Position numbers and translations under genes: made by a program
The notes under the pieces: generated by a model
Seen by the model: the letters and a program-made list of their open reading frames with translations, nothing else
What the model was told of the DNA's origin: nothing
Databases searched by the model: none
In this document: piece by piece, positions 44,234 to 53,304 of the stretch
How the letters are laid out: each line of letters opens with the position of its first letter
How positions within the stretch are numbered: position 1 is the stretch's first letter
Assembly: GCF_013280595.1 (NCBI RefSeq)
Contig: NZ_JAAATY010000009.1
Coordinates: 248,001 to 312,000, forward strand
Origin: Kibdelosporangium persicum
Lineage (GTDB): Bacteria; Actinomycetota; Actinomycetes; Mycobacteriales; Pseudonocardiaceae
Length of the DNA stretch: 64,000 nt
Reading direction: 5' to 3'

Positions 44234-45412
44234 TCAGCCCAGCGCGGACTCCTCGATGATTCCGGCAGCGGCCCGTGCTCCGCCCGACGCCTGTATCTCC
44301 CTGCGCATCCACCGGAGATTGGCCTGGATGCCCGCGTCCGAGCTGATCTTCGCGACGGTTTCGCGCAGCGCCGTCACAGTGACGTCCTCAGGCCGCAGGT
44401 GCAGTCCGAGACCGAGCTCGGTGACCTGGGCCGCGTTGGGGTACTGCTCGGCGGTCTGCGGGACCGGCAGCAGCGGCACGCCGTGCCGCAGTCCTGCCAT
44501 CATCGTGATGACGCCCGGGTGGCCGATCAGCACCTGGGCGTGGGGCAGCACGTCCTCGTAGGGCACGTACCGATGGACCTGGACGTTCGGCGGTATGTGG
44601 CCGGTGAGCTCGCGGTTGCCCAGCGCGATCACCGCGTGCCAGTCCATCTCGGCGAACGCGTCGACGCAGGTGCGGGCGAACGCTGAGCCTTCCTGGAAAC
44701 TGCTGCCGAGCCCGATCAACGCCAACGGCCGCGAATCCAACGGCGGCAGCCACGTACCGTCCGGGGGTGGCACGCACGGGCCCACGAAATGGACGTTGTC
44801 GAACGTCGGTCCCGCCGGCTGGAAGGCACGCGGATGGTACGCGATCGTCCGCACGCCTTCGTCCAGCAGGAACTGCTCGACGTCCAGGCCGGTCCCGTCG
44901 AGCAACTGAGCCATTTCCCCGAGGACGTCACGGAAAACGGGGCCGCTGAACGAGTACTGCTCGTAGTTCCCGGCAGGGTTCCAGTGCTCGTTCGCGGCGA
45001 GCGTCCCCATGCTCTGCAAGGCAGGGATTCGCCGTCGCGCGGCGAACAACCTGCCCGCCCAGCTCAACGAGTCGTGCACGACCACGTCCGGCACGTCACC
45101 GGAGAACGTTTCCTCCAGCACAGGGAGCACTCGGCGCGCTTCGTGGGTCAGCATGCGCAGCGCGCTGACGTAGTCGTCATCCTTGTACTGGTCCGAGTCG
45201 AGCATGTCGGCGATCTGCTCGGTCGCCTCCGCGGTCCGCATCACCGACTCGACCGGCACGAGCTCCGCGCCCACCGCCTTGACCTGCTCGCCGAAATCGG
45301 TGGTGACCGCGTAGCTCACGCGGTGCCCCCTGGCGACGAGCTCGGTCACGACCGCCAGCGTCGGCGACACGTGCCCAGGGAACGGAACTGAACAGAAAGC
45401 TATGTGCACCAA
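44234..45412 (-). CDS. GT1 glycosyltransferase (macrolide/MGT type)
   Basis: This 392-residue GT-B enzyme starts with FCSVPFPGHVSPTLAVVTEL, the acceptor-domain motif with a GH pair. The donor domain has ALIGLGSSFQEG and LIGHPGVITMMAGLRHGVPLLPVP, where the usual HGG reads HPG. Such enzymes add NDP-activated deoxysugars to natural-product aglycones. It lies 20 bases downstream of the NDP-hexose 2,3-dehydratase gene on the same strand. The likely donor is therefore a 2-deoxygenated hexose and the acceptor the terpenoid product. It starts with TTG at 45412 (8 bases after GGAGG) or GTG at 45409. Confidence 0.88.
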   Translation of the reverse strand: MVHIAFCSVPFPGHVSPTLAVVTELVARGHRVSYAVTTDFGEQVKAVGAELVPVESVMRTAEATEQIADMLDSDQYKDDDYVSALRMLTHEARRVLPVLEETFSGDVPDVVVHDSLSWAGRLFAARRRIPALQSMGTLAANEHWNPAGNYEQYSFSGPVFRDVLGEMAQLLDGTGLDVEQFLLDEGVRTIAYHPRAFQPAGPTFDNVHFVGPCVPPPDGTWLPPLDSRPLALIGLGSSFQEGSAFARTCVDAFAEMDWHAVIALGNRELTGHIPPNVQVHRYVPYEDVLPHAQVLIGHPGVITMMAGLRHGVPLLPVPQTAEQYPNAAQVTELGLGLHLRPEDVTVTALRETVAKISSDAGIQANLRWMRREIQASGGARAAAGIIEESALG

Positions 45413-45431
45413 GGGGGAAACCTCCAGGACT

Positions 45432-46877
45432 TCACCACAGTGTCCGCATGCACGCGAGCAGGCTGCGTGCCTCGACGTTGAGGTAGTTGCTGTGCATCAG
45501 CAGGACTCCGAGCTGGTTGAGTGTCATCCAGCGGTAGCCGTACGGCGCCTCGACCGGGATGTCGTCGCCGACGTCGATGACGACGTTGCGGTTCTGGGCG
45601 TGCAGGAACCGACCGCCCTCTTCGGACTGCATCACGTCGTAGCGGATGCGGCGCGGGTCGACGGTCAGCACGTAGTCCAAATAGGACGGCCGATATCGCT
45701 CGGGATAGTGCGCGTAGTTGTCCGGCTGGCAGTGCACAGTCGGCGCCAGTTCCGCACCGTTGAGCGAACCCGCGTCGACCCTCGCCTGCATCAGCACGTG
45801 CAACACACCGTTGACGCGTTTTGTCAGAAACGCCGTCAGCCCGGGATTGTTCGGCTCGACAAGCGGTTGCCGCCACCCGGAGACCTCCCGGCTGCTGGCC
45901 TCCACGGACACCGCGACCACCTTGAAGTACCGACCGCTCTCGTGCGCGATCTGGACGTCGTCGCGGTACCAGCCGCCCTGCACCGTGTCGTTCAACGGAA
46001 TCCGCCGCTGGACCAGGTCGCGCGTCGCCCGGATCTCGGTCAGCCAGCTGAGGATGTCACTGCCGCTGTGCAACGCGGAAGTGTTGCCCGCCAGTGACTG
46101 CAGCAGTGAACCAGCGAACGTGCCGTCGCCGTCGGGTGCCTCGAATCCGACGGCTGGAACACAGGAGATCACGGTCCGCGAGTCCATGTTGACCACGTTG
46201 TCGCGCTGCAGGAGCTGTTTGATCTGACCGAAGGTCAGCCAACGGTAGTCGTCGCCGACCGGAACGTCCTCCTCGGTCTCGACCACCATGTTGCGGTTGC
46301 GCTTGTGCAGGAACCATGCGCCCTGTTCGGACTGCAGCACGTCGACGAGCACCCGACCGCCACGGGCGCCGGTGAAGTAGTCGAGGTAGTCGACGTGCTT
46401 GCCCCGGTGCACACCGAGGTAGTTGCTCCTGGTCGCCTGCACGGTGGGCGAGAGCTGCACCGTGTTGACGTTCCCCGGCTCCATCTTGGTCTGCATCAGG
46501 CAGTGCAGCACCCCGTCGAACTCCTTGACCAGGATGCCCAGGATGCCGATCTCCGCCTGCACGATGATCGGCTGGATCCAGCTGCTGATCCACTGCCGGT
46601 CGGTGCGCACACTGATCCCCTCGACCGAGAAGAACCGGCCGGAGGCGTGCGCCAGGTTGCCGGACCGAACGTCGAAGGCCCACCCGGTGGCCTCGGCGAA
46701 CGGAATCCTGCTGATCCTGGCCCGCCCGGCCACGGTCCGCCGCGCCAGCCAGTCCGCCAGCTCGGCGGCCGGTGTCACCGAGCTGTGCTCGGTCGCCGCG
46801 GACAGCATGAAACGGCGCGCGGTGTCAGCCTGATCAGCGACCGGCAGTTCGTGGTGGATCAGTGGTGTCTCGGCCAT
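45432..46877 (-). CDS. NDP-hexose 2,3-dehydratase
   Basis: This 481-residue protein consists of two similar halves (about 30-250 and 260-480). Each carries segments of the type GRFFSVEGISV, GVLHCLMQTKMEPGN, VQLSPTVQATRSNY and GYRWMTLNQL, the signature of the enzymes that remove the 2-hydroxyl from NDP-4-keto-6-deoxyglucose (relatives in tylosin, erythromycin and oleandomycin pathways). The product is an unstable 3-keto sugar that needs a 3-ketoreductase, encoded nearby at 47828-48844. The ATG at 46875-46877 is used. This is the strongest single marker of deoxysugar synthesis in the cluster. Confidence 0.93.
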   Translation of the reverse strand: MAETPLIHHELPVADQADTARRFMLSAATEHSSVTPAAELADWLARRTVAGRARISRIPFAEATGWAFDVRSGNLAHASGRFFSVEGISVRTDRQWISSWIQPIIVQAEIGILGILVKEFDGVLHCLMQTKMEPGNVNTVQLSPTVQATRSNYLGVHRGKHVDYLDYFTGARGGRVLVDVLQSEQGAWFLHKRNRNMVVETEEDVPVGDDYRWLTFGQIKQLLQRDNVVNMDSRTVISCVPAVGFEAPDGDGTFAGSLLQSLAGNTSALHSGSDILSWLTEIRATRDLVQRRIPLNDTVQGGWYRDDVQIAHESGRYFKVVAVSVEASSREVSGWRQPLVEPNNPGLTAFLTKRVNGVLHVLMQARVDAGSLNGAELAPTVHCQPDNYAHYPERYRPSYLDYVLTVDPRRIRYDVMQSEEGGRFLHAQNRNVVIDVGDDIPVEAPYGYRWMTLNQLGVLLMHSNYLNVEARSLLACMRTLW

Positions 46878-46916
46878 ACCTGCCCCAGGGGTTCAGCTCC
46901 GCTGGACGGGTCTTCT

Positions 46917-46962
46917 CTCGTGAGCGTTTATCAGGGTTAGAACACCGATAAACACTCACGAG
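46917..46962. repeat. Dispersed palindromic repeat / terminator, copy 2
   Basis: Sixteen-bp arms with one mismatch (46917-46932 and 46947-46962) and a 14-base loop that is the reverse complement of the loop in the copy at 10611-10656 (13 of 14 bases). It overlaps the stop codon of the methyltransferase gene (46956-46958) and separates that gene from the 2,3-dehydratase gene downstream. Confidence 0.8.
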
Positions 46963-47831
46963 GGGGGTTTGCCCGCCACCGCGATCACGTAGTCGGCACG
47001 GGCTATCTCCCGCGCCAGCGGGGAGTCGAGGCCAGGCGTGCCGACACGGTCGCGGAACTGCTTGTGGAACATGCCCATCTGGGCACGGGCGTCCGGCTCT
47101 TCGAGCCGCCTGGCCAGATACCGGCGCCATGGTTCGTAGACGTGCTCCCGGATCGACCGCACCGACACGTCGGTGTAGCCGGTCGCGGTCAGTTTGCGCG
47201 CGTACTCCTCGGCCGGATAACAGTTCTCCGGTGGCACGCCGCGTGCCACAGCGCTCCGCCGCACCGCGTCGGGATGCGTCGGCAGGATCTCCGCTGTGGC
47301 CAACACCCCGCCCGGCCGCAACACCCGGTACGCCTCACGGAAGAAGTCGACCCTGGTGAGAAAGTGATGCGCGGACTCGAGCGCGACGACGCGGTCGAAA
47401 CTGCCCGACTCGAACGGCAGCTCGGTCGCGGACCCCTCACGGAAGTCCGTGCGGTCAGCCAAGCCGAGCCGCCGGGCTCGCTCCGTGGCCGCGCGCACGT
47501 GCAGCGGGGTGATGTTGATCCCGGCGATCTCGCCGAGGTTCCTGCTGGTGAGCCAGTGCAGCGCCGCGTCGCCGTAGCCGAAGCCGACGTCGAGCACGCG
47601 GTCCCCCGGCTTGAAACCGGCTTCGTCGGCCAGCAGGTCTGCCAGTGCCTGGGCGGCCTCGTCCAGATCGGTGCAGCCCGACTCCCAGTAGCCGAGGTTG
47701 ACGTACGAGTTGGTCTTGTTCAACAGGTTGTAGTCGAACAGCTCGTACAGCCTCCTGATCTTCTTCTCCCGGGACGCCCCTTCGACCTGGATCGCCTTGA
47801 CCAGCATGCGGGCGGTTCGCCAGAAGCTCAT
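46956..47831 (-). CDS. SAM-dependent methyltransferase, probably acting on a sugar or aglycone hydroxyl
   Basis: This 291-residue class I methyltransferase has motif I RVLDVGFGYGDAALHW, motif post-I GINITPLHVRAATERA, motif II FDRVVALESAHHF and motif III LRPGGVLATAEIL. The N-terminal segment YELFDYNLLNKTNSYVNLGYW resembles natural-product O-methyltransferases of the EryG/RebM kind. It starts at the ATG at 47829-47831, overlapping the oxidoreductase stop by four bases, so it is translationally coupled to the 3-ketoreductase. Sugar O-methylation is the favoured but unproven role. Confidence 0.85.
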   Translation of the reverse strand: MSFWRTARMLVKAIQVEGASREKKIRRLYELFDYNLLNKTNSYVNLGYWESGCTDLDEAAQALADLLADEAGFKPGDRVLDVGFGYGDAALHWLTSRNLGEIAGINITPLHVRAATERARRLGLADRTDFREGSATELPFESGSFDRVVALESAHHFLTRVDFFREAYRVLRPGGVLATAEILPTHPDAVRRSAVARGVPPENCYPAEEYARKLTATGYTDVSVRSIREHVYEPWRRYLARRLEEPDARAQMGMFHKQFRDRVGTPGLDSPLAREIARADYVIAVAGKPPS

Positions 47832-48844
47832 CCCGGACGTCCCGTGAGCGGGCGGCGGACCGCGGCCATGCGCACACGGTCGACCAGTGCAGCCTGTCGG
47901 ACCACTGGTTTTCCTTCCAGTTCGGTGTTGACGCCGTGCCGGACACGGTTGACAAAGGCAGTGAGCACGCCGACGAAGTGGTCGTCGGCAGGCAACGTGA
48001 GAACCTGGACGGCGTCCTGTCGCTCGACCCGGACCACCGGCCGATGGGCCGCGGTCGGGGTGTACGCCCATTCGACGACGATCCGTCCCTCGCTGCCCCA
48101 GAGCTGGTAGCCGCACTTGTACGAGCGATCCATCCCGAACAACACGTGCGCGGTCTTGCCGTCGGCCGTGCACAACAGCGCACTGCCGCTCACGTCCACG
48201 CCGTGTTTCGGGTCGTACCGCAGGGTCGCGCCGGCCACGTCCAGTGCGTCGCCGAGGTACGTCAACGCCGTGCGGATCGGGTAGCCGCCGACGTCCAGCA
48301 ACGAGCCGCCGCCGAGGCCGGGCTGATAGCGCCAGTTGTCCGGTGACTTGCCGGGGAACGCGTACTCGGCGATGACGGTGCGCAGTTCGCCGATGGCACC
48401 GTCGGCGACGAGCCCGCGCACGGTCCGGTGCTGCGAGTGGCACAGGAACATGAAGTTTTCCAGGAGTGCCAGGCCCAGCGACTCGGCGAGGGCGACCCGG
48501 GATTCGGTCAGCTCCGCCGTCGCGGTCATCGGTTTCTCGGCCAGCACGTGTTTTCCGGCGCGCAGCGCCCGTTCGATCCACTCCGCGTGGCACACCGGCG
48601 GCAGCGAGATGTACACCGCTTCGACGTCCGGCCGGGCGAGCAGCCGTTCGTATCCGGTGACCGGCTCCGAGCCGAACCTGGCGGCGAGGTCCGCGGCCTT
48701 GCCCTCGTCGCGGCTGGCGATCGCGGTGATGTCGACCAGCGGTGAGGCCGCCATCGCGGGCAGTGTCCGGCGCGAAGCGATGTCCGAGCAGCCGAGCACA
48801 CCGCATTTCAGCGGCATGGTCGTGGTCTGCGGCTCCGCGAACAT
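47828..48844 (-). CDS. Gfo/Idh/MocA oxidoreductase, probable NDP-hexose 3-ketoreductase
   Basis: The 338-residue protein has an N-terminal Rossmann fold (KCGVLGCSDIASRRTLPAM), the family motif HVLAEKPMTATAELT with the catalytic Lys, and the C-terminal substrate domain with GGGSLLDVGGYPIRTAL. Enzymes of this group (KijD10 type) reduce the C3 keto group made by 2,3-dehydratases to give 2,6-dideoxysugars. Its place in the same leftward block supports that reading. The start is the ATG at 48842-48844 behind GGGGGTG. It heads the leftward operon. Confidence 0.88.
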   Translation of the reverse strand: MFAEPQTTTMPLKCGVLGCSDIASRRTLPAMAASPLVDITAIASRDEGKAADLAARFGSEPVTGYERLLARPDVEAVYISLPPVCHAEWIERALRAGKHVLAEKPMTATAELTESRVALAESLGLALLENFMFLCHSQHRTVRGLVADGAIGELRTVIAEYAFPGKSPDNWRYQPGLGGGSLLDVGGYPIRTALTYLGDALDVAGATLRYDPKHGVDVSGSALLCTADGKTAHVLFGMDRSYKCGYQLWGSEGRIVVEWAYTPTAAHRPVVRVERQDAVQVLTLPADDHFVGVLTAFVNRVRHGVNTELEGKPVVRQAALVDRVRMAAVRRPLTGRPG

Positions 48845-49293
48845 GTCACCCCCGGGTCGTCCATTGTGGACGCCAGACCACCAGGCCGGCTCGGTGTGGC
48901 GTGCCTCTTTCCTACCGGCTGCGGGCGTGGGCCTGCGAATCCGGCATGGACAGTCGAACGCGAACACCCCCGGCCGCGGTACGCCGAGTGCGCACCGGAA
49001 ACTTTCGCCGCGCCGACCGAAAATGGTCACAAGCATGACACTCGGCCACCCGAACACAACGGGAAAGAAGATTCAGCGTTAATAGTGATCCACCGGGCCC
49101 GAGTCAAGCGGATTGCACCTAGTTGCGATCGGCACGCCGGGGTACTGCCGATCAATGGCCACGCGTCGTTCGACACGATATCGACAGCCCGGGCCAAGAT
49201 CACCGGCCGGGCCGGTCAAACTCGCAAGACCAGGGGCAATACCTGCAACTGTGATGGTTGACCAACGTTCGGCGGGCTGCCTAGCCTCAATGG
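48845..49293. promoter_or_regulatory. Divergent control region of the sugar block and FkbM gene
   Basis: This 449-base gap has no gene. It carries the promoter of the leftward sugar operon. For the rightward gene it has a candidate promoter: -35 TTGACC at 49258-49263, 18 bases, -10 TAGCCT at 49282-49287. This would place the transcript start at the ATG (49294), a leaderless mRNA. I could not define SARP-type direct repeats with confidence. Confidence 0.45.
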
Positions 49294-50085
49294 ATGACCA
49301 CTGGAGATCAGGGGCCGCCGGAATCCTTCTATTGGCAGCTTGTTTCCTTTGGAACAAGCCATGAGGACGTCGTTCTGATGCGTGCGTTCGCGGACACCAT
49401 GAATGGGTACTTCGTCGATGTCGGGGCCGCAGATCCGGTACTGGCTAATGTGGTCAAGAATCTTTCCGAGCATCTCGGCTGGACCGGGGTGCACATCGAA
49501 CCCGATCCGAATTTCGCCGACCGGCTGAAGAACGCCTACCCCGGCGACCACGTCGTGCAGGCGGTGGTCGGTGCGCGGGCCGGACGCGCGGAGTTCTTCG
49601 AGGTGGACGACGGGTGGCTCTCGACGATGGACCCGGTGCGGGCGGCCGCGTACGAGGACGAGGGACGGACGGTGAACTCCCGCGTGGTCGACGTCACCAC
49701 TCTGGACTCCGTGCTGCACTCGGTCGGCGCACGGGCCCCGATCGACCTGCTCAAGATCGACGTCGAGGGCACGGAGCCGGACGTGCTCGCCGGGTTGTCC
49801 TTCGAGACCTGGAAACCCCGGGTCGTGGTGGTCGAGACCACCACGACCACACCGCGCCCAGGCGCCGCCAACTGTGATGATCTGCTGCGCGCCCACGGAT
49901 ACACGCACACACTGTTCGACGGGTGCAACGGGTTCTACGTCGCACCAGGGGAACCACGGGAGTTCGTCGAAGCGTTGAGCGTACCGGCCAACGTGTTCGA
50001 CCGGTACGCACCCGTCATCTGGTTCCTGCAACTCGACGAGGACCAGCGGCCGCCCGTCCGGCTGGCGCCGCGCAGGCTGACGTGA
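49294..50085 (+). CDS. FkbM-family methyltransferase
   Basis: The 263-residue protein has motif I GYFVDVGAADPVLANVVKNL, GVHIEPDPNFADRL for SAM ribose binding, and the family hallmark DLLKIDVEGTEPDVLAGLSF. FkbM enzymes O-methylate hydroxyl groups of natural products and glycans. It stands between the deoxysugar block and the SARP regulator gene, so it probably methylates a sugar or the aglycone of this pathway. The ATG at 49294 lacks a ribosome site and probably lies at the transcript 5' end. Confidence 0.87.
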   Translation: MTTGDQGPPESFYWQLVSFGTSHEDVVLMRAFADTMNGYFVDVGAADPVLANVVKNLSEHLGWTGVHIEPDPNFADRLKNAYPGDHVVQAVVGARAGRAEFFEVDDGWLSTMDPVRAAAYEDEGRTVNSRVVDVTTLDSVLHSVGARAPIDLLKIDVEGTEPDVLAGLSFETWKPRVVVVETTTTTPRPGAANCDDLLRAHGYTHTLFDGCNGFYVAPGEPREFVEALSVPANVFDRYAPVIWFLQLDEDQRPPVRLAPRRLT

Positions 50086-50109
50086 CCACAACGTGTTCGA
50101 CCGTCCGGA

Positions 50110-53103
50110 TCACCTGGGCCCCAGCAAGTCCACTCCGGACGGAACGTGCCCGTTGCGCAGGTCGGCCAGATACGCCCGCACGTCGGCGGCGCGTTCGTCG
50201 TTGAGGTCGGTCAACATGCGGTGCGCTTCGGCGAGGAATCGCATGGCCTGTTCGTACTGACCGGCGCTCGCCTGCATCGTGCCCAGCGCGGTCAGCGCGT
50301 AGGCCTCACCGTGCCGATCACCGGCCTCGACACACACGGTGAGCGCCCGCTTGGTCGTCTCAGTCGCCTGCTCGTACTCGTCCCGCATCAGGTGCGTCTG
50401 GCCGAGGTTGATCAGGAACCGCCCGGCGACGAACATGTCGCCGGCTTCCTCGCTGTGGACACAGGCCTGCTGGTAGCACTCGATCGCCTCGTCGAGCATG
50501 TTCAGATCGCGATACGTGTTGCCGAGGTGGTCGAGGTTGATGCAGACCGCGTGGATGTCGTTGATCCGGCGGTAGAGCGCAAGCGCGTGCTCGTGGTGCC
50601 GGATCGCCACGTCGAACCGGCTCAGGCGCCGGTTCACCTCGGCGAGGCCCATCGCGGCGAACCCCTCGGCGTAGTGGTTGTCGATCTGCCTGCACACCTT
50701 GATGGTCGCCTCGTAGTACGCGATGGCACGCTCGTAGAGCCGTTGCTGGGCCCAGCCGAACGCCAGTCCGAGCAACAACTCGCACTCGACCTGCTGGTCC
50801 GACAGCATCCGGGCCGAGTTGAGCGCGATCTCGTACGCCGCGGTGCCGTCGGACCAGTGCCGTCCGACGTCGTAGTAACCCTCCAGTCGCAGCGGGATCT
50901 GGCAGGCGTGGGTGAGCAGGCCATGGTGCTCAGCGGCCCGGATCAGGTGCGGGATGTCGGCACGAACCGAGTCGCACCAGGCCAGCGCCTCGTCGACGTC
51001 GGCGAAGGCCACCGGCACCACCAGCGGATCCCGCGGCGCCAGCTCGGCACGACGGCGCACCGGATGGATCAGCTGGTCGCAGGCGTCCACCGTGTGCAGG
51101 TAGAAGTCCAGCAGCCGCCGCATCGCGCGGCGGATGTCCTGCGGGTCCTCGGCCTGCGCCCGTTCCAGCACGACCGCGCGCATCAGGTCGTGCAGTTCGT
51201 ACCGGCCCGGCGCGGCTTGCCTGATCAGGTGCGCGTCGACGAACTCCTCCAGCATCCGGTCGGCGGCCGGGACAGTGAGCCTGGCCAGCGCCGCCGCGGC
51301 GTTCAGCTCGATGGTCGCGCCGGGGTGCAGCCCGAGCAGGGTGAGCACTCGGCGCCGGTCGGGTTCCAGGTCGGCGATGGACAGGTTGAACGCGGCCGCC
51401 ACGCTGTGCTCGCCCGCGTACAGCTCGGTCAGCCGCTGCCGCAGATCGCCGAGCCGCTGCCGGACGTGCTCGAGCGTCCAGAAGGGACGGTCGCGCAGCC
51501 GGACCGCGGCGATCCGGATCGCCAACGGCAGCCGGCCGCACAGCTCGACGATCTCCTCGACCAGTTCGCTCGGTTCGTCGGAAAGCCGTTGCGGTGTGCA
51601 GATCCTGGTGAACAGGGTGACCGCGTCGGCGAGCGGCAGCACGTCGACCGACAGCGAATGCGCGTGGTGCAGCAGGCCGGTCAGCCGCTTGCGGCTGGTG
51701 ATCAGCGTACGGCTGGTTCCCGCACCCGGCAACAGCGGGCTGACCTGCGCCTCGCTGTGCGCGTTGTCGAGCACCACGAGCATTCTGCGGTGGGCCAGCA
51801 AGGAACGGTACATGCTGGCACGCGCTTCCGTGCTGTCCGGCAGCGCGCTGGTGGACGCGCCAAGAGCGCGCAGCATCAGCTCAAGAGCCTCCCGCGGCTC
51901 AAGTGGATCGACACCGTCGGTGTGCCCGTGCAGGTCCACGAACAGCTGCCCGTCAGGATACCGGGCTGCCAGCCGATGTGCGGCGTGCACAGCCAACGTC
52001 GTCTTGCCGGTACCTGCCATTCCGTCGATCGTGAAGATCACCCGTTCGGCGGTGGCGCTGCCCTCGCCGGTGGCCGGCATCGTGATCAGTTCGGCTAGTT
52101 CCGCATCGCGGCCGGTGAACGTGGGCAGGTCGGCAGGCAGTTGCGCCGGCCGGTCCGCGCCAGGAGGCGCCACCGGGTCGGGACGGACAGGCAACACCGT
52201 TCTGGTCGAGTGGCGGGTCCGGAAACCGTGCAGGCTCGCGGTGCCGGTGATCCGCGCCAGCCGCTCCGACGCCCGAGCGTCCGGCCGCCGGGAGTCCACT
52301 GTGGAGTCCGCGGCGCCCGGTGTCACGACGGCGGCGACCGGCGGCCTGCCCGGCTCGTCGCCCGCGAGCAGCCGCTGGTGCAGGTCGCGCAGTTCGGCGC
52401 CTGGTTCGACGCCGAGCTCCTCGACCAGGCGCAGCCGGGTCTGCCGGAACACGTTCAGCGCCTCGGTGCGCTGGCCCGACCGGTGCAGCGCGACCATCAA
52501 CATGCCGGCCATCCGTTCCCACAACGGGTTTCTCAGCAACAGCGCCCGTAGTTCGGGAAGGACATCGGCATGATGCCCGAGAGTCAACCGGGTTTGCAGG
52601 TATTGCTCATGCACCCGTTCCCGATGAGCCTCCAGCCGGGCCGACTCGGCCTCGAGCAACGGTTCGAGCGCCACGTTCTCCAACGCCCTGCCCCGCCACA
52701 CGCGCAGCGCCCGCTCGTAGAAGTCGCAGGCGACCGCCGGGTCGGTGGCCCGCTCCCCCTGCGCCGCCAGGTCGGTGAACCGGTCGACGTCCAGCTCACC
52801 GGGCCGCACCGTCACCAGGTGCCCGCCCCTGCGCGTCCGCAGCCGTGACTCAGGCTCGTCCGGCACCCGCAAAATGCGGCGCAGCCTGGTCAGATACGTC
52901 CGCAGGTTGGACTCAGCCGATGTGGGCAGATCCGACCACACCAGCTCAAGCAGTTGCTTAGTCCGTACCTCCTCGTTGGCGTGCAACAGCAGCGCGGCCA
53001 GCACCGCCCGCTGCCTTGGGCCCCCCAGCGGGCGCTCCTGTCCGGTCAGGTATACGGTCACCGGGCCGAGCAGCTTGAACTCCATGGCACTTGCCCACGG
53101 CAT
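50110..53103 (-). CDS. Large SARP-type pathway regulator (SARP/BTAD, NB-ARC ATPase, TPR)
   Basis: The protein has about 997 residues. An OmpR-like DNA-binding domain (FKLLGPVTVYLTG through LRTRRGGHLVTVRPGELD) is followed by a BTAD domain (DVDRFTDLAAQG to about 260). A linker leads to an NB-ARC/STAND ATPase with P-loop IDGMAGTGKTTLAVHA and Walker B MLVVLDNAHSE. At least seven C-terminal TPR repeats follow. This is the AfsR-like architecture of cluster activators in actinomycetes. It diverges from the ParB-like regulator across a 200-base region. Start: ATG at 53101-53103 (AAGGAA 8 bases upstream), or ATG at 53083-53085, which gives the family-typical MEFKLLGP. No TTA codon was found. Confidence 0.92.
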   Translation of the reverse strand: MPWASAMEFKLLGPVTVYLTGQERPLGGPRQRAVLAALLLHANEEVRTKQLLELVWSDLPTSAESNLRTYLTRLRRILRVPDEPESRLRTRRGGHLVTVRPGELDVDRFTDLAAQGERATDPAVACDFYERALRVWRGRALENVALEPLLEAESARLEAHRERVHEQYLQTRLTLGHHADVLPELRALLLRNPLWERMAGMLMVALHRSGQRTEALNVFRQTRLRLVEELGVEPGAELRDLHQRLLAGDEPGRPPVAAVVTPGAADSTVDSRRPDARASERLARITGTASLHGFRTRHSTRTVLPVRPDPVAPPGADRPAQLPADLPTFTGRDAELAELITMPATGEGSATAERVIFTIDGMAGTGKTTLAVHAAHRLAARYPDGQLFVDLHGHTDGVDPLEPREALELMLRALGASTSALPDSTEARASMYRSLLAHRRMLVVLDNAHSEAQVSPLLPGAGTSRTLITSRKRLTGLLHHAHSLSVDVLPLADAVTLFTRICTPQRLSDEPSELVEEIVELCGRLPLAIRIAAVRLRDRPFWTLEHVRQRLGDLRQRLTELYAGEHSVAAAFNLSIADLEPDRRRVLTLLGLHPGATIELNAAAALARLTVPAADRMLEEFVDAHLIRQAAPGRYELHDLMRAVVLERAQAEDPQDIRRAMRRLLDFYLHTVDACDQLIHPVRRRAELAPRDPLVVPVAFADVDEALAWCDSVRADIPHLIRAAEHHGLLTHACQIPLRLEGYYDVGRHWSDGTAAYEIALNSARMLSDQQVECELLLGLAFGWAQQRLYERAIAYYEATIKVCRQIDNHYAEGFAAMGLAEVNRRLSRFDVAIRHHEHALALYRRINDIHAVCINLDHLGNTYRDLNMLDEAIECYQQACVHSEEAGDMFVAGRFLINLGQTHLMRDEYEQATETTKRALTVCVEAGDRHGEAYALTALGTMQASAGQYEQAMRFLAEAHRMLTDLNDERAADVRAYLADLRNGHVPSGVDLLGPR

Positions 53104-53304
53104 CCACAGGTTTCCTTCCCAGCTGCACACAGTTGTCTGTCGACTGTACGCGCGTTATGTGCTGGTTTATGTGCACTCGTCATGAAGACTGGCCGTCGTC
53201 ATCAGCCGAAGGAGCGGATCACCAGCGGGTGTGGCCCCACGGGCAACCGTGTGCGGTCCGCTCCGGGCAGGGGATCCGCCGCGACCAACCACGTTGGTGA
53301 AGGG
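53104..53304. promoter_or_regulatory. Divergent promoter region between the two cluster regulators
   Basis: Two hundred bases separate the SARP gene from the ParB-like regulator gene. Its first 70 bases (53120-53185) are AT-richer than the surroundings and are the likely site of both promoters. No operator defined. Confidence 0.45.
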